Origin: Asterella californica
Taxonomy: Eukaryota > Streptophyta > Marchantiopsida > Marchantiales > Aytoniaceae
Reading direction: 5' to 3'
Length of the DNA stretch: 64,000 nucleotides
Assembly: GCA_036924285.1 (NCBI GenBank)
Contig: JAYKYS010000010.1
Span: 1,612,001-1,676,000 of the forward strand
Below the pieces are notes generated by a model. It had not been told where the DNA came from and did no database searches. It worked only from the letters and a program-made list of their open reading frames with translations. The first letter of the stretch is position 1; the number at the start of each line of letters is the position of its first letter. Position numbers and translations under genes: made by a program. Shown here one piece after another: positions 1 to 10,549 of this stretch.

Positions 1-905
1 TGTTGTGGAGTTGGGTCATCAGTACTCACCTAGTGTTGTTGTTGTTGTTGTTGTTGTTGCATTGGTGGTTTTTCTGGTTGCGGAATCTGGTTTTCTGATT
101 TTGATTTCTGTCTTGTTGCTGAGGTTGATTGGGCGGAGCACTGCTGCTTGAGACTTGAGTTGGGCAATTCTGGACACGATGTCCAGTTAAATTGCACCCA
201 AAACACTGAATGTTGGAATCTGGTGTCGGCTTCTAGAACGATTGTCGTTCTTGTCTTGTTTGAGTAATTGTCTCTTTCATGCGAACAATGCGGTCGAAGG
301 TTCTGTTGCATTCTTCGACAGAAAGTTTCTCCAGTGAGAAGAAACGAGATGAGATCTTGCAACGTCAAGTTGGTGTTGCATCTAATCACTTGTAGGAACA
401 TTTGGTAGCTGTCAAGCATGCTACCCATGAGTGTGAGCAGCTGCTCTTGTGCGTCTACTTGTACACCTGCAGACGTAAACTGTCCGATGATCGATTTGAA
501 AATGTTTACATGCGATGTGACTGTGTCGTTCGTTCTCATCTTCAGGGTTCGCATCTTTTCTTTCAAATCCATCTGGGTCACTGTGTCTTGCGCGACAAAG
601 TTGGAAGTCAATGTGTTTCATGCTTCCATTGACGAGCGACAAGAAATAATGTAATCGATAACAATGTTCTCGCAATATTGATTTATCGCCGTGAGCATTC
701 TTGCTCTGACGATCCCACTCCGCAATGCTGCCTGCTTTGATCGCATATAGGAGATTACCAAGAGTGACACTGATCGAGGCACACTACCATCGATAATTTC
801 AAAGACGTCTTTCGCATCTAACTGGAGATTCATCTTGTGCTTCCAGTATGTGAAGTACGTCTCATCGAACTTCGCCTAGTCTTTCGTGTTGAACGTGTTC
901 GTCAT
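1..905 (-). pseudogene. Ty1/copia gag (UBN2-type), decayed, running off the left edge
   Basis: The reverse strand from an ATG at 905 reads one continuous frame through the window start. It begins MTNTFNTKD, then has FTYWKHKMNLQL, the usual opening of plant copia Gag, and later TLQDLISFLLTGE, which resembles the UBN2/gag-polypeptide domain. The C-terminus becomes a glutamine run (37-60). Gag packages the element RNA in a cytoplasmic particle. Two in-frame stops break it: TAG at 876-878 (codon 10) and TGA at 618-620, where relatives have Trp before N-T-L. Protease, integrase and RT should lie to the left, outside the window. The primer-binding site sits just upstream at 1072-1083, confirming the orientation. 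The copia gag assignment is confident; loss of function follows from the stops. Confidence 0.85.
37..60. repeat. (GTT)n / (CAA)n microsatellite coding polyglutamine
   Basis: Eight trinucleotide units in a row, read on the minus strand as CAA codons inside the copia gag C-terminus. Probably length-variable between copies. Confidence 0.9.
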
Positions 906-1071
906 CGTAGATGTGTCGCTGAGCTACTGAGATTCTATTGAGCATGTGATCGTCTGAGCGAAGAGCCTCCTCCGCGCTTTAGCAATCAAGGCGTCTCTTG
1001 ACTGCTCCTTCACCTATACCTAGGGTCTACCTGAAGCTTTCGTTATTGTGCTAGGAAAATAACAAACCGAA

Positions 1072-1083
1072 GCTCTGATACCA
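1072..1083 (-). promoter_or_regulatory. Retrotransposon primer-binding site (initiator tRNA-Met)
   Basis: The minus strand reads TGGTATCAGAGC, the standard plant copia primer-binding site complementary to the 3' end of initiator tRNA-Met. It lies about 170 bp upstream of the gag ATG. The 5' LTR should therefore end next to it, near 1085, and extend to higher coordinates. Confidence 0.9.
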
Positions 1084-1084
1084 T

Positions 1085-1320
1085 ATAAGAACAAGGCGCT
1101 ACGCATGCAATGATATTGCGAGGGCTATGCATTTGCAAGACCTCACAATCCTAGAAGTGAAATATGTGAAGATGAATCTTAAAAGTGAAATCCACCTCAA
1201 CTCACGAATCTTAGAAGGTGATATATGTGAAAGTGTAATTCTAGAGATGTGGATGAATGTTAAAAAACGATGAAAATTAATATAGTCTTTGAAAGTCATT
1301 ATAAGATTGTTTTCAGATAC
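1085..1320 (-). repeat. Probable 3' part of the copia 5' LTR; outer end not located
   Basis: Inferred only from its position beside the primer-binding site. The segment carries a diverged internal direct repeat, CTAGAAGTGAAATATGTGAA near 1151 and a relative near 1208. The matching 3' LTR is outside the window, so the TG boundary cannot be set by self-comparison. The inner end reads TA rather than the usual CA. Confidence 0.4.
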
Positions 1321-4320
1321 TAAAGGAAGTAGTTTATAATTTTATGTAAGTCACAATGGACATCTTTCAACATGTTTTCATATACTGGTAGTAACATGTT
1401 TGCATCTTTTATGCAAATATATAGTTGTGAATCTTCGGATGGTTTGAGGATAATGATCCTAAGATTATCTTCGGATGTATGATAATATAGAAGTTTATGA
1501 ATCTTTGGACCAATTCGAATATAGTGATCAGTTGCAATTGCAGAAAAGAACATTAGCGAACGTAGCTTATTTTATAGATTGATATTCGAGTCAGTTTTCT
1601 TTTGATTTTCACTATGATAGAATGTTCTTCATCGGCCATACGTGGTAAATGTGTTTGGACCATGTTTGTGTTCGATGAAATATTAATAACACTAACTCTT
1701 AGATGCTATTGTTGGAAATCATTATATATATGAATGTTTTTGAACATGACTCGCAGTGAGATCAATCTTTCTTCGACTTCGTTTAAACATTCAAGATATG
1801 GTATCGTATTCTTATTGTAAACTCTAGATATCTCAAAGAAAAGAAGTATTTTGTTATAGTTTACATATCGCATATCAAACAAATCTTTGTATTATTTTTA
1901 AGCTGTTCGAAAGTTATGCTAACTGAATTATATTCTTTCCTGAAGTAGAACTGTAGATGTGTATATTTTTCTGTAGTATGGAGGATAAAGCGAAGAGACA
2001 TAAAGAATCACCCCACAAACCACCTTCTTTGTCATTTTATCAACTTTGATTATATATTCATCTACAAATTCGACGTGATGCGACACTCTCAATTCCTCTT
2101 CCATGAAATAAGATAACATCAATGGGTCATGTGTATATCTAGCACTTGAGTAGATATTATAAAGTTCATTTTGAGTTTGATTTCGTAAACATGCGGTAGA
2201 AAATTTATGATGCAATAAATATTGTATCAGATAAAACATACAACCTCTCAGAGTACACATGAAATCTTCACATTTTTTAAATTTGGACAAATCTTTAGAC
2301 CTCTGAACAGAATAAGAAAAGATTATGTATGTTGTTTGATAAACTTAGAAATTGCAATCTATGAAAATTATGCAAATGTTGTAATCCACATACTTGTTTA
2401 TGACGAGCGTAGTGTTGTTCAACTTGGATTGTTCAACTATGGTTTGATGACGAAGTTGGATTTTCTTCCTTCTCCTCCGGGTAGTATGAGCAAGAACCAC
2501 GTGGAGTAGAAGCACATGATCCTTTAATGTTGAATGTTTGTACGTTTCATATACTGCATTAAGTTTAAATTTCATACACTTTCACTATGTTTGACGTAAT
2601 TTGTATAAAATGATTTCACGTTTCAGAAACAACGAACGTTTCAGAAGTATTTACGTTCGAAATCCTCTTGAATTTATGTTTAATGCCATTAAATTCTATG
2701 TTTTGATTTGCTTTTGTTCGCAAAGATGTTTGTGAATCACTTCACGTTTGAATGGTAGTAAATTTCGTAAATAATTGTCGTTTCAAAGTTTCATTTTCTG
2801 TTTTTGTTTCTCCTTATTTGTACGTTTCTCTGTAAGCTTTATTGTTTCATGCGTTTTGCATGTTCATAGAGTTGCACTTGACAAAGGTAAAACACGTTTC
2901 TAAAGTATTTGCTGTTTGAAATCGTTTGATGTTTATGTTTTATGCTTCTCCAATTTTGATAATTTGCTATTGCATTCATCTTTTATTCGCGCAATGAGTT
3001 TTTGTTTGCCAAAGAGTTTCATGTTCTACATATATCATCATAGATCAGACTCCGTTTGATCATGTGATATAAACGTGAAAAACAACATCAAAGAAAGCAT
3101 TGTTGGAAAACTTCATGCAATGTTGAATTTACCTTGGGTTATATACTATTGGTATTGGTATTGGTTTATTTTTATATTTAAAGAAAAATTGCTAAAAAAC
3201 AAAAGTTGCAAAAGAAATTTGTTGTATATTATATAAATTAAATTCATTTAGTAAACATTATTAACTACAATGGTAGAATTGAATTTTGAAAAATATCTGA
3301 TATGCCAAGACAATAAATGCACAAGACAAAATAGATCCTGAAGTCTTCAACGTTACGTCTATTTGTGTAACAAGATTATTTGGATATGAAAAATTCTTAG
3401 AACTTTATTCGATTTTGAAAGATTAAACGGTTGGAGTTGTCGAGGTTTAGATGATTCTCCCTCAGCAGATGAAGTCTCCTTGATTTGTTAAAATGAAAAG
3501 TTAGACGTTCATTGATGTCATTATATTAGTGATTTGCAACATCTGATTGCGATTCTTATATTGATGTAATTAATTTGTGATGACATCAGTCAATAATTTT
3601 AAAAAATTATTAAAAATCATCATAATACTTATATAATTGAAAATTAAAAAATTATAAATTGTATTCTTGATGAAATCCACAAAATTACCATTTGAATTAA
3701 ACGAGAAAATTCTTGCTGTTGCGATCTCCTCAATTTGATCCAATAGCATATCTCTATTGTTGTCGTTGTCATAATTTTGGACAGCCTCCATTTCTACTAG
3801 ACCTGTTAGATCTTGGAACCAATTATCTTTTGCATGGACCATGTATTGTTTACCATTGGAAGATCTTCAACATACCCTTCAATCCATGACACAAGTCGTA
3901 ACTGACAATCCAGTTTACAACTTTTGCATAACGTTCTTACTCTGCCTTCACATGAAAGATTAGATCCACCGTTGGAGATTTAATTTCAACAATTTACTTC
4001 TCTTAATTGACATGAATTTCTCCCGTATCGCACAGCCAGGCCGTGTCTGGGAGCAAGAATCTTGGTAAGAAATTGTTGTTCGGTCATATTCTATGCTCTC
4101 AATGGCGATCTAGACGTATGGACGTCAGGAATGAAGTCCATGATCATCCATCTTCTTTTATAAGAATATAAAAGAAGTTACAGTAAAGTGGTAGGACTGC
4201 TAAAGGACTAAAGAAACTTACGTTCAAAATTAGAATAAAATCTGAAGACCACGGTTTCAAATTCAGTCAGCCTAACTCTCGCAGAAAATGATTTTGGTTA
4301 CCATGTTTCCATCCCAAATT
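1320..4320. other. AT-rich spacer without a recognisable gene
   Basis: Only short open frames on the minus strand (1320-1553, 1928-2290), with no family motif I can name. There is a diverged direct repeat pair at about 2611-2690 and 2885-2950 (both with CGTTTC, AAGTATTTRC, GAAATC and TTTATGTTT blocks) and a short ATTGGT tandem near 3150. The rest is low-complexity AT-rich sequence, probably old transposon debris. Confidence 0.5.
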
Positions 4321-4328
4321 AAAATCTA

Positions 4329-4607
4329 TTAAATAAAGATTCGGAAAGTTTTATCACAGTTTTGGACATATGCAATGATATCGGAGAGGCATCTTACGCA
4401 GTTGCAGTTGTTGCCGCGGTGCTGGTTGAGATTCTTAGAAGAACACTGACCGCAGGTGCGTACGTGGTTCGACAGTAATATGATGATGATGACGGTGATA
4501 AAGGCTTGCTTACTGTGGTTCAGTCGGTTCAACGAAGCCATTGGTGTACCTTCTGCTATGGTTGCCATAATTCTCTTTGGTGATGAGGATTCTTCTTTGT
4601 TCCTCAT
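4329..4607 (-). CDS. Possible small cysteine-rich secreted or anchored peptide
   Basis: A 92-residue frame opening at ATG 4607, with an inner ATG at MATIAEG. After a basic stretch it has a hydrophobic segment (AFITVIIIILLS) that could be a signal peptide or anchor. A tail with seven cysteines follows (TCGQC, NCNCVRC, QNC). I recognise no family. The frame is short, there is no homology support, and the plus strand next door holds a decayed GTPase fragment, so a chance frame is a serious alternative. Confidence 0.2.
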   Translation of the reverse strand: MRNKEESSSPKRIMATIAEGTPMASLNRLNHSKQAFITVIIIILLSNHVRTCGQCSSKNLNQHRGNNCNCVRCLSDIIAYVQNCDKTFRIFI

Positions 4608-4651
4608 CTCTAGACCGGCTGGTTTACCTGTTCCTGTTTCTTTCTTCCAAG

Positions 4652-4962
4652 TTCGAAAGTTCTAACCAGCCGATATAACATTGACGCAGTAGATATGTCG
4701 GGAGAAGAGTAAGTTCATACTAACAGTTCCCCGGTGGTAGGGTTCGAAGTACTGCTGTCCTGTCCTAGAGAGTTTCTTTCGCCTCTCTGCTGATCTCTCA
4801 TGCTTTGCCTTTCCTTGTAGGTTCTTGGAGCAGCTTGGACAAGATAAATTCCAAGGAGATGTGAATCAAGCAGCCTTACGGGTACTTCGTGATTTCAGGA
4901 AGGGAGCGTTCGGCTGGTTAGCGCTTGAAAGACCTTCTACCGAGAAAGAAAGGAATTTCTAG
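4652..4962 (+). pseudogene. C-terminal fragment of an RbgA/YlqF (DAR-type) ribosome-assembly GTPase
   Basis: Two exons are visible. The first ends at a consensus donor (GA|GTAAGT, 4708/4709). The second starts after CCTTGTAG at 4821 and ends in a TAG at 4960-4962. The joined frame contains QGDVNQAALRVLRDFRKG followed by FGWLALERP. This is the signature C-terminal helix region of plastid or mitochondrial YlqF-type GTPases, which help assemble the large organellar ribosomal subunit. The circularly permuted GTPase domain (NKxD, G1, G3) should be upstream, but I see none of it between 3.9 and 4.65 kb. This is therefore a 3' gene fragment, probably a non-functional copy or a piece carried by a transposon. 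Family call fairly sure; gene status inferred. Confidence 0.6.
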
Positions 4963-6330
4963 CTTCTGTTCTGTCTAAGGTAGAGATGCAATCAGTCTTT
5001 ATGCTGGTACTTAACAAATGGACTTCTGCTGGAACGGGATTCTCACACTATGTCGGGATAAGTAGTACTTGGAGAAAGTTCAAGAAAAAAGTCCGTTTAC
5101 AAGCACTTTAGCTTTTGTACTTAGTGTATGAAATGAAATGAAAGTCTGCTTTACATGTTTTAGTGCAACTTCCTTACCAGGTCTATGGTCGAAAGACTAC
5201 GGCATGCAGTTCTTAATGAGTACATCTCTGTTTCTGTCGATCACTCTTTTGCTTGTGAATGTGGGGTAATGGGTTTTAATGGGACAAGGGAGAAAGTAGT
5301 CACATCACTGCATCTGATCCATCGGAGCTGATTAGATTCAGTCATTTGGAGTCGAAACCCAAAGCAGCCGACTTGTTGTCCAACTCATTTGGAGCAATCT
5401 TGAGCAACGTCTCTTCATTTTGACCTTCCCCTCTGAAGCTCATGGCGTGAAGTTACATCATAATTTCAGGAAGTCTAGGTCCATGCTTGGCTCATACGTT
5501 CGAAGACGCACATGAGACGGTCATACAGCGTCCACTCGGTTTTCGGGGGCCCCTTCAATGCGATAGAAGGGTTGACTACTGGGTAGTAACTTAGGCTTAT
5601 GACGCTTTTGTGTTGGCAAAATGGTCCAATCCCTTCTCCTCAGGTCGAAGTGCACCACTAAGCCATCTGAGCAAACATAGCATAGATACATTAATACATG
5701 CAACAAGAGTATAAAGTTGCACGGTCAAGACGAAGATAAAGTTGGACGGTCGCATCCCCTGGAGAGAAAATACAGAACTTCAAAATCTGGCGTAAACAGC
5801 ATGATCAGAATATCGTGTGATTCGAAGTGTTATTCACAGATTTTCAAGAAACAAGAAAGCAGTCGGCAGACGCCAGAGACACGCATACCAGAAAGCAGGC
5901 GCCGAGAATAAGCACATTGAATGTCCACGGAGTGTAAGCCGAGCAGTCCCAGATCCAAATATTTAAAACGCTTCTGCAGCCTCCCGTCATTATCGCGATC
6001 TTCCGCGACAGTTAAGTCGGATCGTTCTACTCTTTATTGCAGTCATGGGCAAGCTGTCCCATCGTTCCGCAAAACTCTCTCCAGATCCAATTCTTTTTGC
6101 TGCATCGAAGTTGTCCTCGTCCACTTCTGTCTGTACTTCACGTGCAGGAGATAGTTGGCAGGGGAAGAGTAGTTGTGAGCATCGTGCACTGATTGTTACA
6201 AAAACTCACGCACCGCCTCTGTTTTTACTCCTCAACGTGATGCAGTTGTATACTTCTCAGCAATTTGCTTATCTGTTCCACGTCGCCTGTTCTAGTTCTA
6301 ACAAAAAGACACGCAGGAGGTGATTCTTCT
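4963..6330. other. Spacer with no recognised gene; possible diverged tRNA-like SINE head
   Basis: No frame matches a known family. Around 5600-5668 the minus strand reads TGGCTTAGTGGT, which fits an RNA polymerase III A box. It is followed about 35 bp later by a poor B-box-like GGGATTGGACC. It may be a decayed SINE related to those near 54.5 and 55.1 kb, but the B box is too weak to call. Confidence 0.3.
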
Positions 6331-6333
6331 GTG

Positions 6334-6806
6334 CTACTTCGTGGACTTCTCTGCTTTCTTCAGAACATTATCTATCGCGTCAAGAACGTGAAAAGCCACC
6401 ACTGGAGGTGTAAAAGAACTAAGATCGTCCAGATGTTTCAGTGCTACTATCTTCTCGATGATACTGTGGCATCAGCGATAGCGTGGAAGTCCGCTCTCTC
6501 TTGCAGCCCTCGTATCCTCCAGGACTTTCTCGAGAGCAGAGTCAGAATCTGCCATTCTTTGCGCCAATGAATCCACGGGCCAGCCGAGCCATACCGTCAC
6601 TCCAGTTCTAAGATAGCCCCAGTTCCTTGGTCTTATAACAGCTCGTTCTTCAGTGGCAACAATCAGCCGAACCAGAGGAGAAAGCTGCATGAGGACTTCG
6701 GTCTCAGCATTCTCAAATTCGTCGTCCACCATCTCGCTAAACTGTTCACCCGCGGCCTGTTCTACCAGTTGCTTGCTATCAAAGAAGTAATAACCGCCTC
6801 CCTCCC
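6334..6806 (-). pseudogene. Shikimate-kinase-like (SK/SKL1) pseudogene or frameshifted fragment
   Basis: Reading down the minus strand, YYFFDSKQLVEQAAG, then ETEVLMQLSPLVRLIVAT, AVIRPRNWGYLRTGVTVWL and VDSLAQRM follow the shikimate kinase fold in order. A C-terminal stretch, IEKIVALKH to FTPPVVAFHVLD, ends at TAG 6334-6336. Shikimate kinase phosphorylates shikimate in plastids; SKL1 is a related, probably non-catalytic, chloroplast protein. Here the P-loop exon is missing, the usual GGGA substrate motif reads EERA, and DVP reads GWP. Two frame changes (about 6510 and 6450) are needed to follow homology to the end. No upstream exon is visible to 7.1 kb. I infer a dead fragment; base-call indels could explain the frame changes but not the lost catalytic motifs. 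Confidence 0.65.
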
Positions 6807-7232
6807 TCCTTGCGCTTTCTTATCCCGTCGCAATCTCTCGCTCTTTCGCTTTTTCTCTCGCACCCTCTAAATGCAATCATCTTCTCTTGTCTCACTGCAG
6901 TCGTCGTTTCCGGTAATTGAACCGACACCAGGTTGCAATGGAAAATGGATTTAAATCCTACTGAGGGGAAAACTTTTCTTTTTTTTAGGATTATACAAAT
7001 TCAAAAAACCAATAGTAAACTATGTGTAAACGAGTAGCAAAAAGAGTTAGAGAATCGATGCAAGAGGACAAAAGTATGTGTAAGCTTGTTTACTGTATGA
7101 ATAATAATGAGGTAGGAGGACCATAGGCCAAGTACTTATACTTTGGTACAAGGGAAGGCAAGGCCTCCGAAAGGGCATCAACCTGAACTAGTTGCTGTAC
7201 ACATATTCATACTATACCGCCTAATTCCAACA

Positions 7233-9692
7233 CTAAGCTGCTACCAGCTCTGGTAGCTTCACTTCCCAGCTTGTCAAATCGCCTTCAACGAAGTCATAGT
7301 ACCAGCCGTGTAATCCCAAGCTTCCGGCTTCGAACTTGTCCTTAATCCATGGAAAGGTAAGAAGGTTGGCAAGTGACACATTCACAGCTTCCTGCATTGT
7401 GAGCAATTCCAAACCGAACAATAAAATTGTCAGACTAAACAATCATACTTTATGCTATTGCAGCTTCTTCCCTTTCCACAAATTTATCACAACAGTCCGC
7501 GTTTTCTTCCCACCTCAGCACAGGAAGTAAATCTATACCTGAGAAGGTATGTTTCCACCAGAAATGCATACCACAAATTGTTTGTTCAAAAGATGAATGT
7601 ACCTGCTCGCAATACTTGCACTGATCGCTGAAACTCTTGCCCGCCATGCTGACTAGAGTATGCTCCCTGGCAGGTACTCCGGCACTCATCCAACTTCCAA
7701 TAAAATCACTGTGCAGCGTAACAATTGTACATGGTAGTCATATATAGATGATACTTTGGAATGTGAAACAATGCTGGGTCAGTTTACATCCAGGAAAAAG
7801 CGTACGGGGATATGCCCCAACCCGAAAATTTAAAGTGCACAGGAGCTTCGAAATCCGAAGAAAATTCGGTGTGAGGTTAGCAATATCTACTTGTGTGCTT
7901 CAAATCTCCACCCTATATTAGAAGTACTCCCCTTACGCTTACCACGGCCATTTAATCCGTGGGTCACGTAATGTTCGCCCACAAAACAGTAATCATGTAC
8001 AAACGACACCCCCTAGAGTACGCGTATTATAGGAGCTACGTCTCCTGTACTGTCTACACAAAATCGTTCCTTGACGTGGTAGTTTACCGAAAGGTCGTAC
8101 CTCTCAAGCTCCTCAGGCTTTCGGGACATAAGAGCCTTGATTCCTCCACAGTTTCTGTGTCCGATCACAATGATATGCTCCACCTATTTCAACCATGAAA
8201 CGCAGTCAATTACCATCTTTGGTAGATTTTTAACTACCGCTAACAGACTCGAAAAAAATGCAAGCTTAGGACGAGGTCAACTGCCACAGGAGTAATACCT
8301 TCAAGTAGTTCACTGCGAACTCAAGGGCAGCACTTGTTCCATGGTATTGGCCCTGAAGGAACGAAGTCTAACTCAGTTTCATTCCGTGACAAGTTTACAT
8401 TGTCCTTATAATTCAAGTATTCATTTCTTTCAATCTAAATCACGGTCCAACTAACGTGAAATCCTCTATAAAACTTTTCTGATCTAAACAGATAACTGAC
8501 ACTGTACAGAGTTTGAGAAAGCTCTCTATTACCACTGAGCCTTTTTCCTGATGTCAGAGCTCTATCTTACTGGGCCCAGACTTCTTTTCTTCCACTTACG
8601 TGCTCTTTCTCACATGGTGGAACCAAGTTGGCAACATTCCGAACAACGAAGATCTCTCCTGGGTCCGAACCGCACAGCATAGTTGGGCAGACTCTCGAAT
8701 CAGCGCAAGCTATGACCATCACCTACAGGGGAAGCACACATATCACTTAGCACCACGAGCAATGCAAATTAACCTGACAAAAGGGGGGCAGGCGTAAGAC
8801 CATTCAATGACGTAGTGTTGAATCAGTTGCAAACCATTCTTCGGCAAACACTACTGTTCCAAGACAGAAAGGGAATATAGTATTGATATCGCACTGCCAA
8901 AACTACCTACAGACGAGCCTGCATGTCTACAAACTGAAACTCTCACAGACATATCCAGGGAACACAGATCCATTACAGAATTCTCAACAACTGTCGGAAC
9001 TGACATCTACCACGTAGTGACTAAGGTGGACAAGAAATCACATTGCCAGGTACGAACTGTGATTGACTGACTGGTGACTCCAGAAATATGACACTACGTC
9101 GAAATCAATTGCAATCAGTTACGGTCGATTACCTTCGGTGTCTGTCCTTCTTTCAGAGGCTCAAAAAGATCAGTCTCTTTCCTGAACAAACCCACCACGA
9201 CCGTTTACAGAATCAATAACGTACGCTTGGAGCATTTAACTCGTCGTTTATTGCGATTCCCAAAATACGTGCTATCAGTTTCAGATGAGATGAACAAAAG
9301 ATAACAATCGTATTATCATCACGAAGAACTTACAAGTATTTCTCTTCCTTGAATTTCACGAATCCGTCCTTCATTCTCTCGATCACGGAGGTATGAACAG
9401 GTCCAACGGTTTGGCCATCAATCTTAATTGGCTCCGTGACGCTATAATCCTTTGAGAGTGGAGCTCCGAAATTACCATTCGTGGCATGAACCTTGCCCTT
9501 CCTGTAGGAGTATTTTGTTTCAGGACCGATAAACCGATTCGTAGAGAAGGACTGGCATCGAATTCCAGCCACAGCTTTAGCGACAAATGCAGGTGCAGCG
9601 ACAGACTGAGATCGTCCGCACACCGCATCTCCCCAGAAGATCGAGGTAGGGGAGACGAGGAGTGCAGACTCAACGACGTGCCGTGCTGCCAT
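7233..9692 (-). CDS. Beta-carbonic anhydrase, copy 1 (seven exons, predicted organellar)
   Basis: Seven exons with consensus splice sites: 9692-9334, 9181-9133, 8722-8600, 8352-8299, 8183-8101, 7708-7603 and 7391-7233, giving 310 residues in frame. The enzyme interconverts CO2 and bicarbonate. Zinc ligands are visible as Cys in ACADSRVCP and as His and Cys in GHRNCGG; the Asp-Arg dyad of CADSR is intact. Typical plant beta-CA blocks follow: [45 protein letters not shown] and GWYYDFV. The first about 60 residues are rich in Ala, Ser and Arg with few acidic residues and look like a plastid or mitochondrial transit peptide. I chose the ATG at 9692 (MAARHV) because in-frame codons before it are not ATG. 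The gene is duplicated at 30854-33307. The sequence just upstream of its TATA-like element differs from copy 2. Confidence 0.95.
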
Positions 9693-9798
9693 ATTGCGTG
9701 TATTACTGAAGGGAATCTGAGACTGTAAGAGTTGAAGCAACTTTCTACTCCCCAGACCTCTCCTCGAACTTATCGAAGCCAGCGGTCACAACCCGGGC

Positions 9799-9805
9799 TT
9801 ATAAA
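9799..9805 (-). promoter_or_regulatory. TATA-like element of carbonic anhydrase copy 1
   Basis: Minus strand TTTATAA, about 107 bp before the ATG and at the same distance in copy 2 (33414-33420). Immediately upstream, copy 1 has lost about 270 bp that copy 2 retains. Confidence 0.35.
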
Positions 9806-9848
9806 TTGCCAGTAAATTGCCAGTATTGCCAGTATTGCCAGTAAATTG
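9803..9848. repeat. Short filler repeats (ATTGCCAGT units) at a deletion junction
   Basis: About five tandem copies of ATTGCCAGT, some with an extra AA. They lie exactly where copy 1 loses about 270 bp relative to copy 2. The unit occurs once in copy 2, at 33419-33428, so it looks like templated filler from error-prone end joining or replication slippage. Confidence 0.75.
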
Positions 9849-9889
9849 TATGTTCATGCATTTCCCTCCCTCTGTCTTATCCCATCGGG

Positions 9890-10535
9890 ACGAATCGGGG
9901 CCTCAAGAGAAGGACGCATCTGACTGATCCAATCCTGATCTGTAATGCGCATCAATAATGATCCAATCCTGATGTTCATGCATTCGCTTTCTGACGGTCT
10001 AAGGGCGATTTGCCGTCGACTGCCCTGTGAGCCTGATCCATCCGGAGAACGAGGGCTAGCCTGTATGGTAGAACGTGGACTCATACTGGAATGTGGGCTA
10101 GTTCCACCATTCATATCTCCATCTCTCAAACTCGGACTTGTAGGAGTGATGTGATACTTTTTTATGTGGTTCTGAGTGCCTTCCACTTCCTGATGTTCAT
10201 GCATTCGCTTTCTGACTGACTAAGGGCGATTTGCCGTCGACTGCCCTGTGAGCCTGATCCATCCGGAGAACAAGGGCTAGCCTGTATGGTAGAACGTGGA
10301 CTCATACTGGAATGTGGGCTAGTTCCACCATTCATATCTCCGTCTCTCAAACTCGGACTTGTAGGAGTGATGTGATACTTTTCTATGTGGTTCTGAGTGC
10401 CTTCCACTTCCGATGTGACCAGCTGATCAGGTACAGCTGGCGGATGCGTTCCATTCGGAATGTCATGTCGAATATTTACAGCTCCAGGTCTACGAATGGA
10501 TCCAGGAGGTAATCTTTCAGCCAAATCTCTAAGCT
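9890..10535 (-). pseudogene. Exon fragment of an unidentified Ser/Pro-rich protein, disrupted by tandem duplication
   Basis: After a good acceptor (TGTTGCAG, exon start about 10535) the minus strand reads LRDLAERLPPGSIRRPG, then a Ser/Pro-rich stretch including KYHITPTSPSLRDGDMNGG and SPDGSGSQGSRRQIAL. Composition and codon use look like a real plant exon encoding a disordered tail with possible phosphosites, but I do not recognise the family. The second half is present twice because of a 221-bp tandem duplication. As 221 is not a multiple of three, the second copy is read in another frame. No earlier exon was found above 10.56 kb. It is probably a captured or truncated gene piece that landed next to carbonic anhydrase copy 1. 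Confidence 0.5.
9970..10411. repeat. 221-bp tandem duplication, two copies
   Basis: 9970-10190 and 10191-10411 align with only a few substitutions; both start TGATGTTCATGCATTCGC and end CCTTCCACTTCC. A smaller duplication (TGATCCAATCCTGAT) lies just before. High identity means a recent event. Confidence 0.95.
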
Positions 10536-10549
10536 GCAACAGCAAAATC

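Larger units (their letters stand above)
7231..9886. repeat. Segmental duplication, copy A (partner 30852-33737)
   Basis: The whole block from just before the carbonic anhydrase stop codon to 9813, introns included, matches 30852-33428 nearly base for base with scattered substitutions and small indels. Homology resumes at GTATGTTCATGCATTTCC (about 9848), matching about 33697. The 270 bp between are absent here and replaced by filler repeats. The downstream break sits at the stop codon, so no 3' flanking sequence is shared. Confidence 0.9.

Noticed and set aside
9486..9728. Plus-strand frame over carbonic anhydrase exon 1 (and its twin at 33101-33343)
   Set aside because: Shadow of the real minus-strand exon, present in both copies only because the DNA is duplicated.
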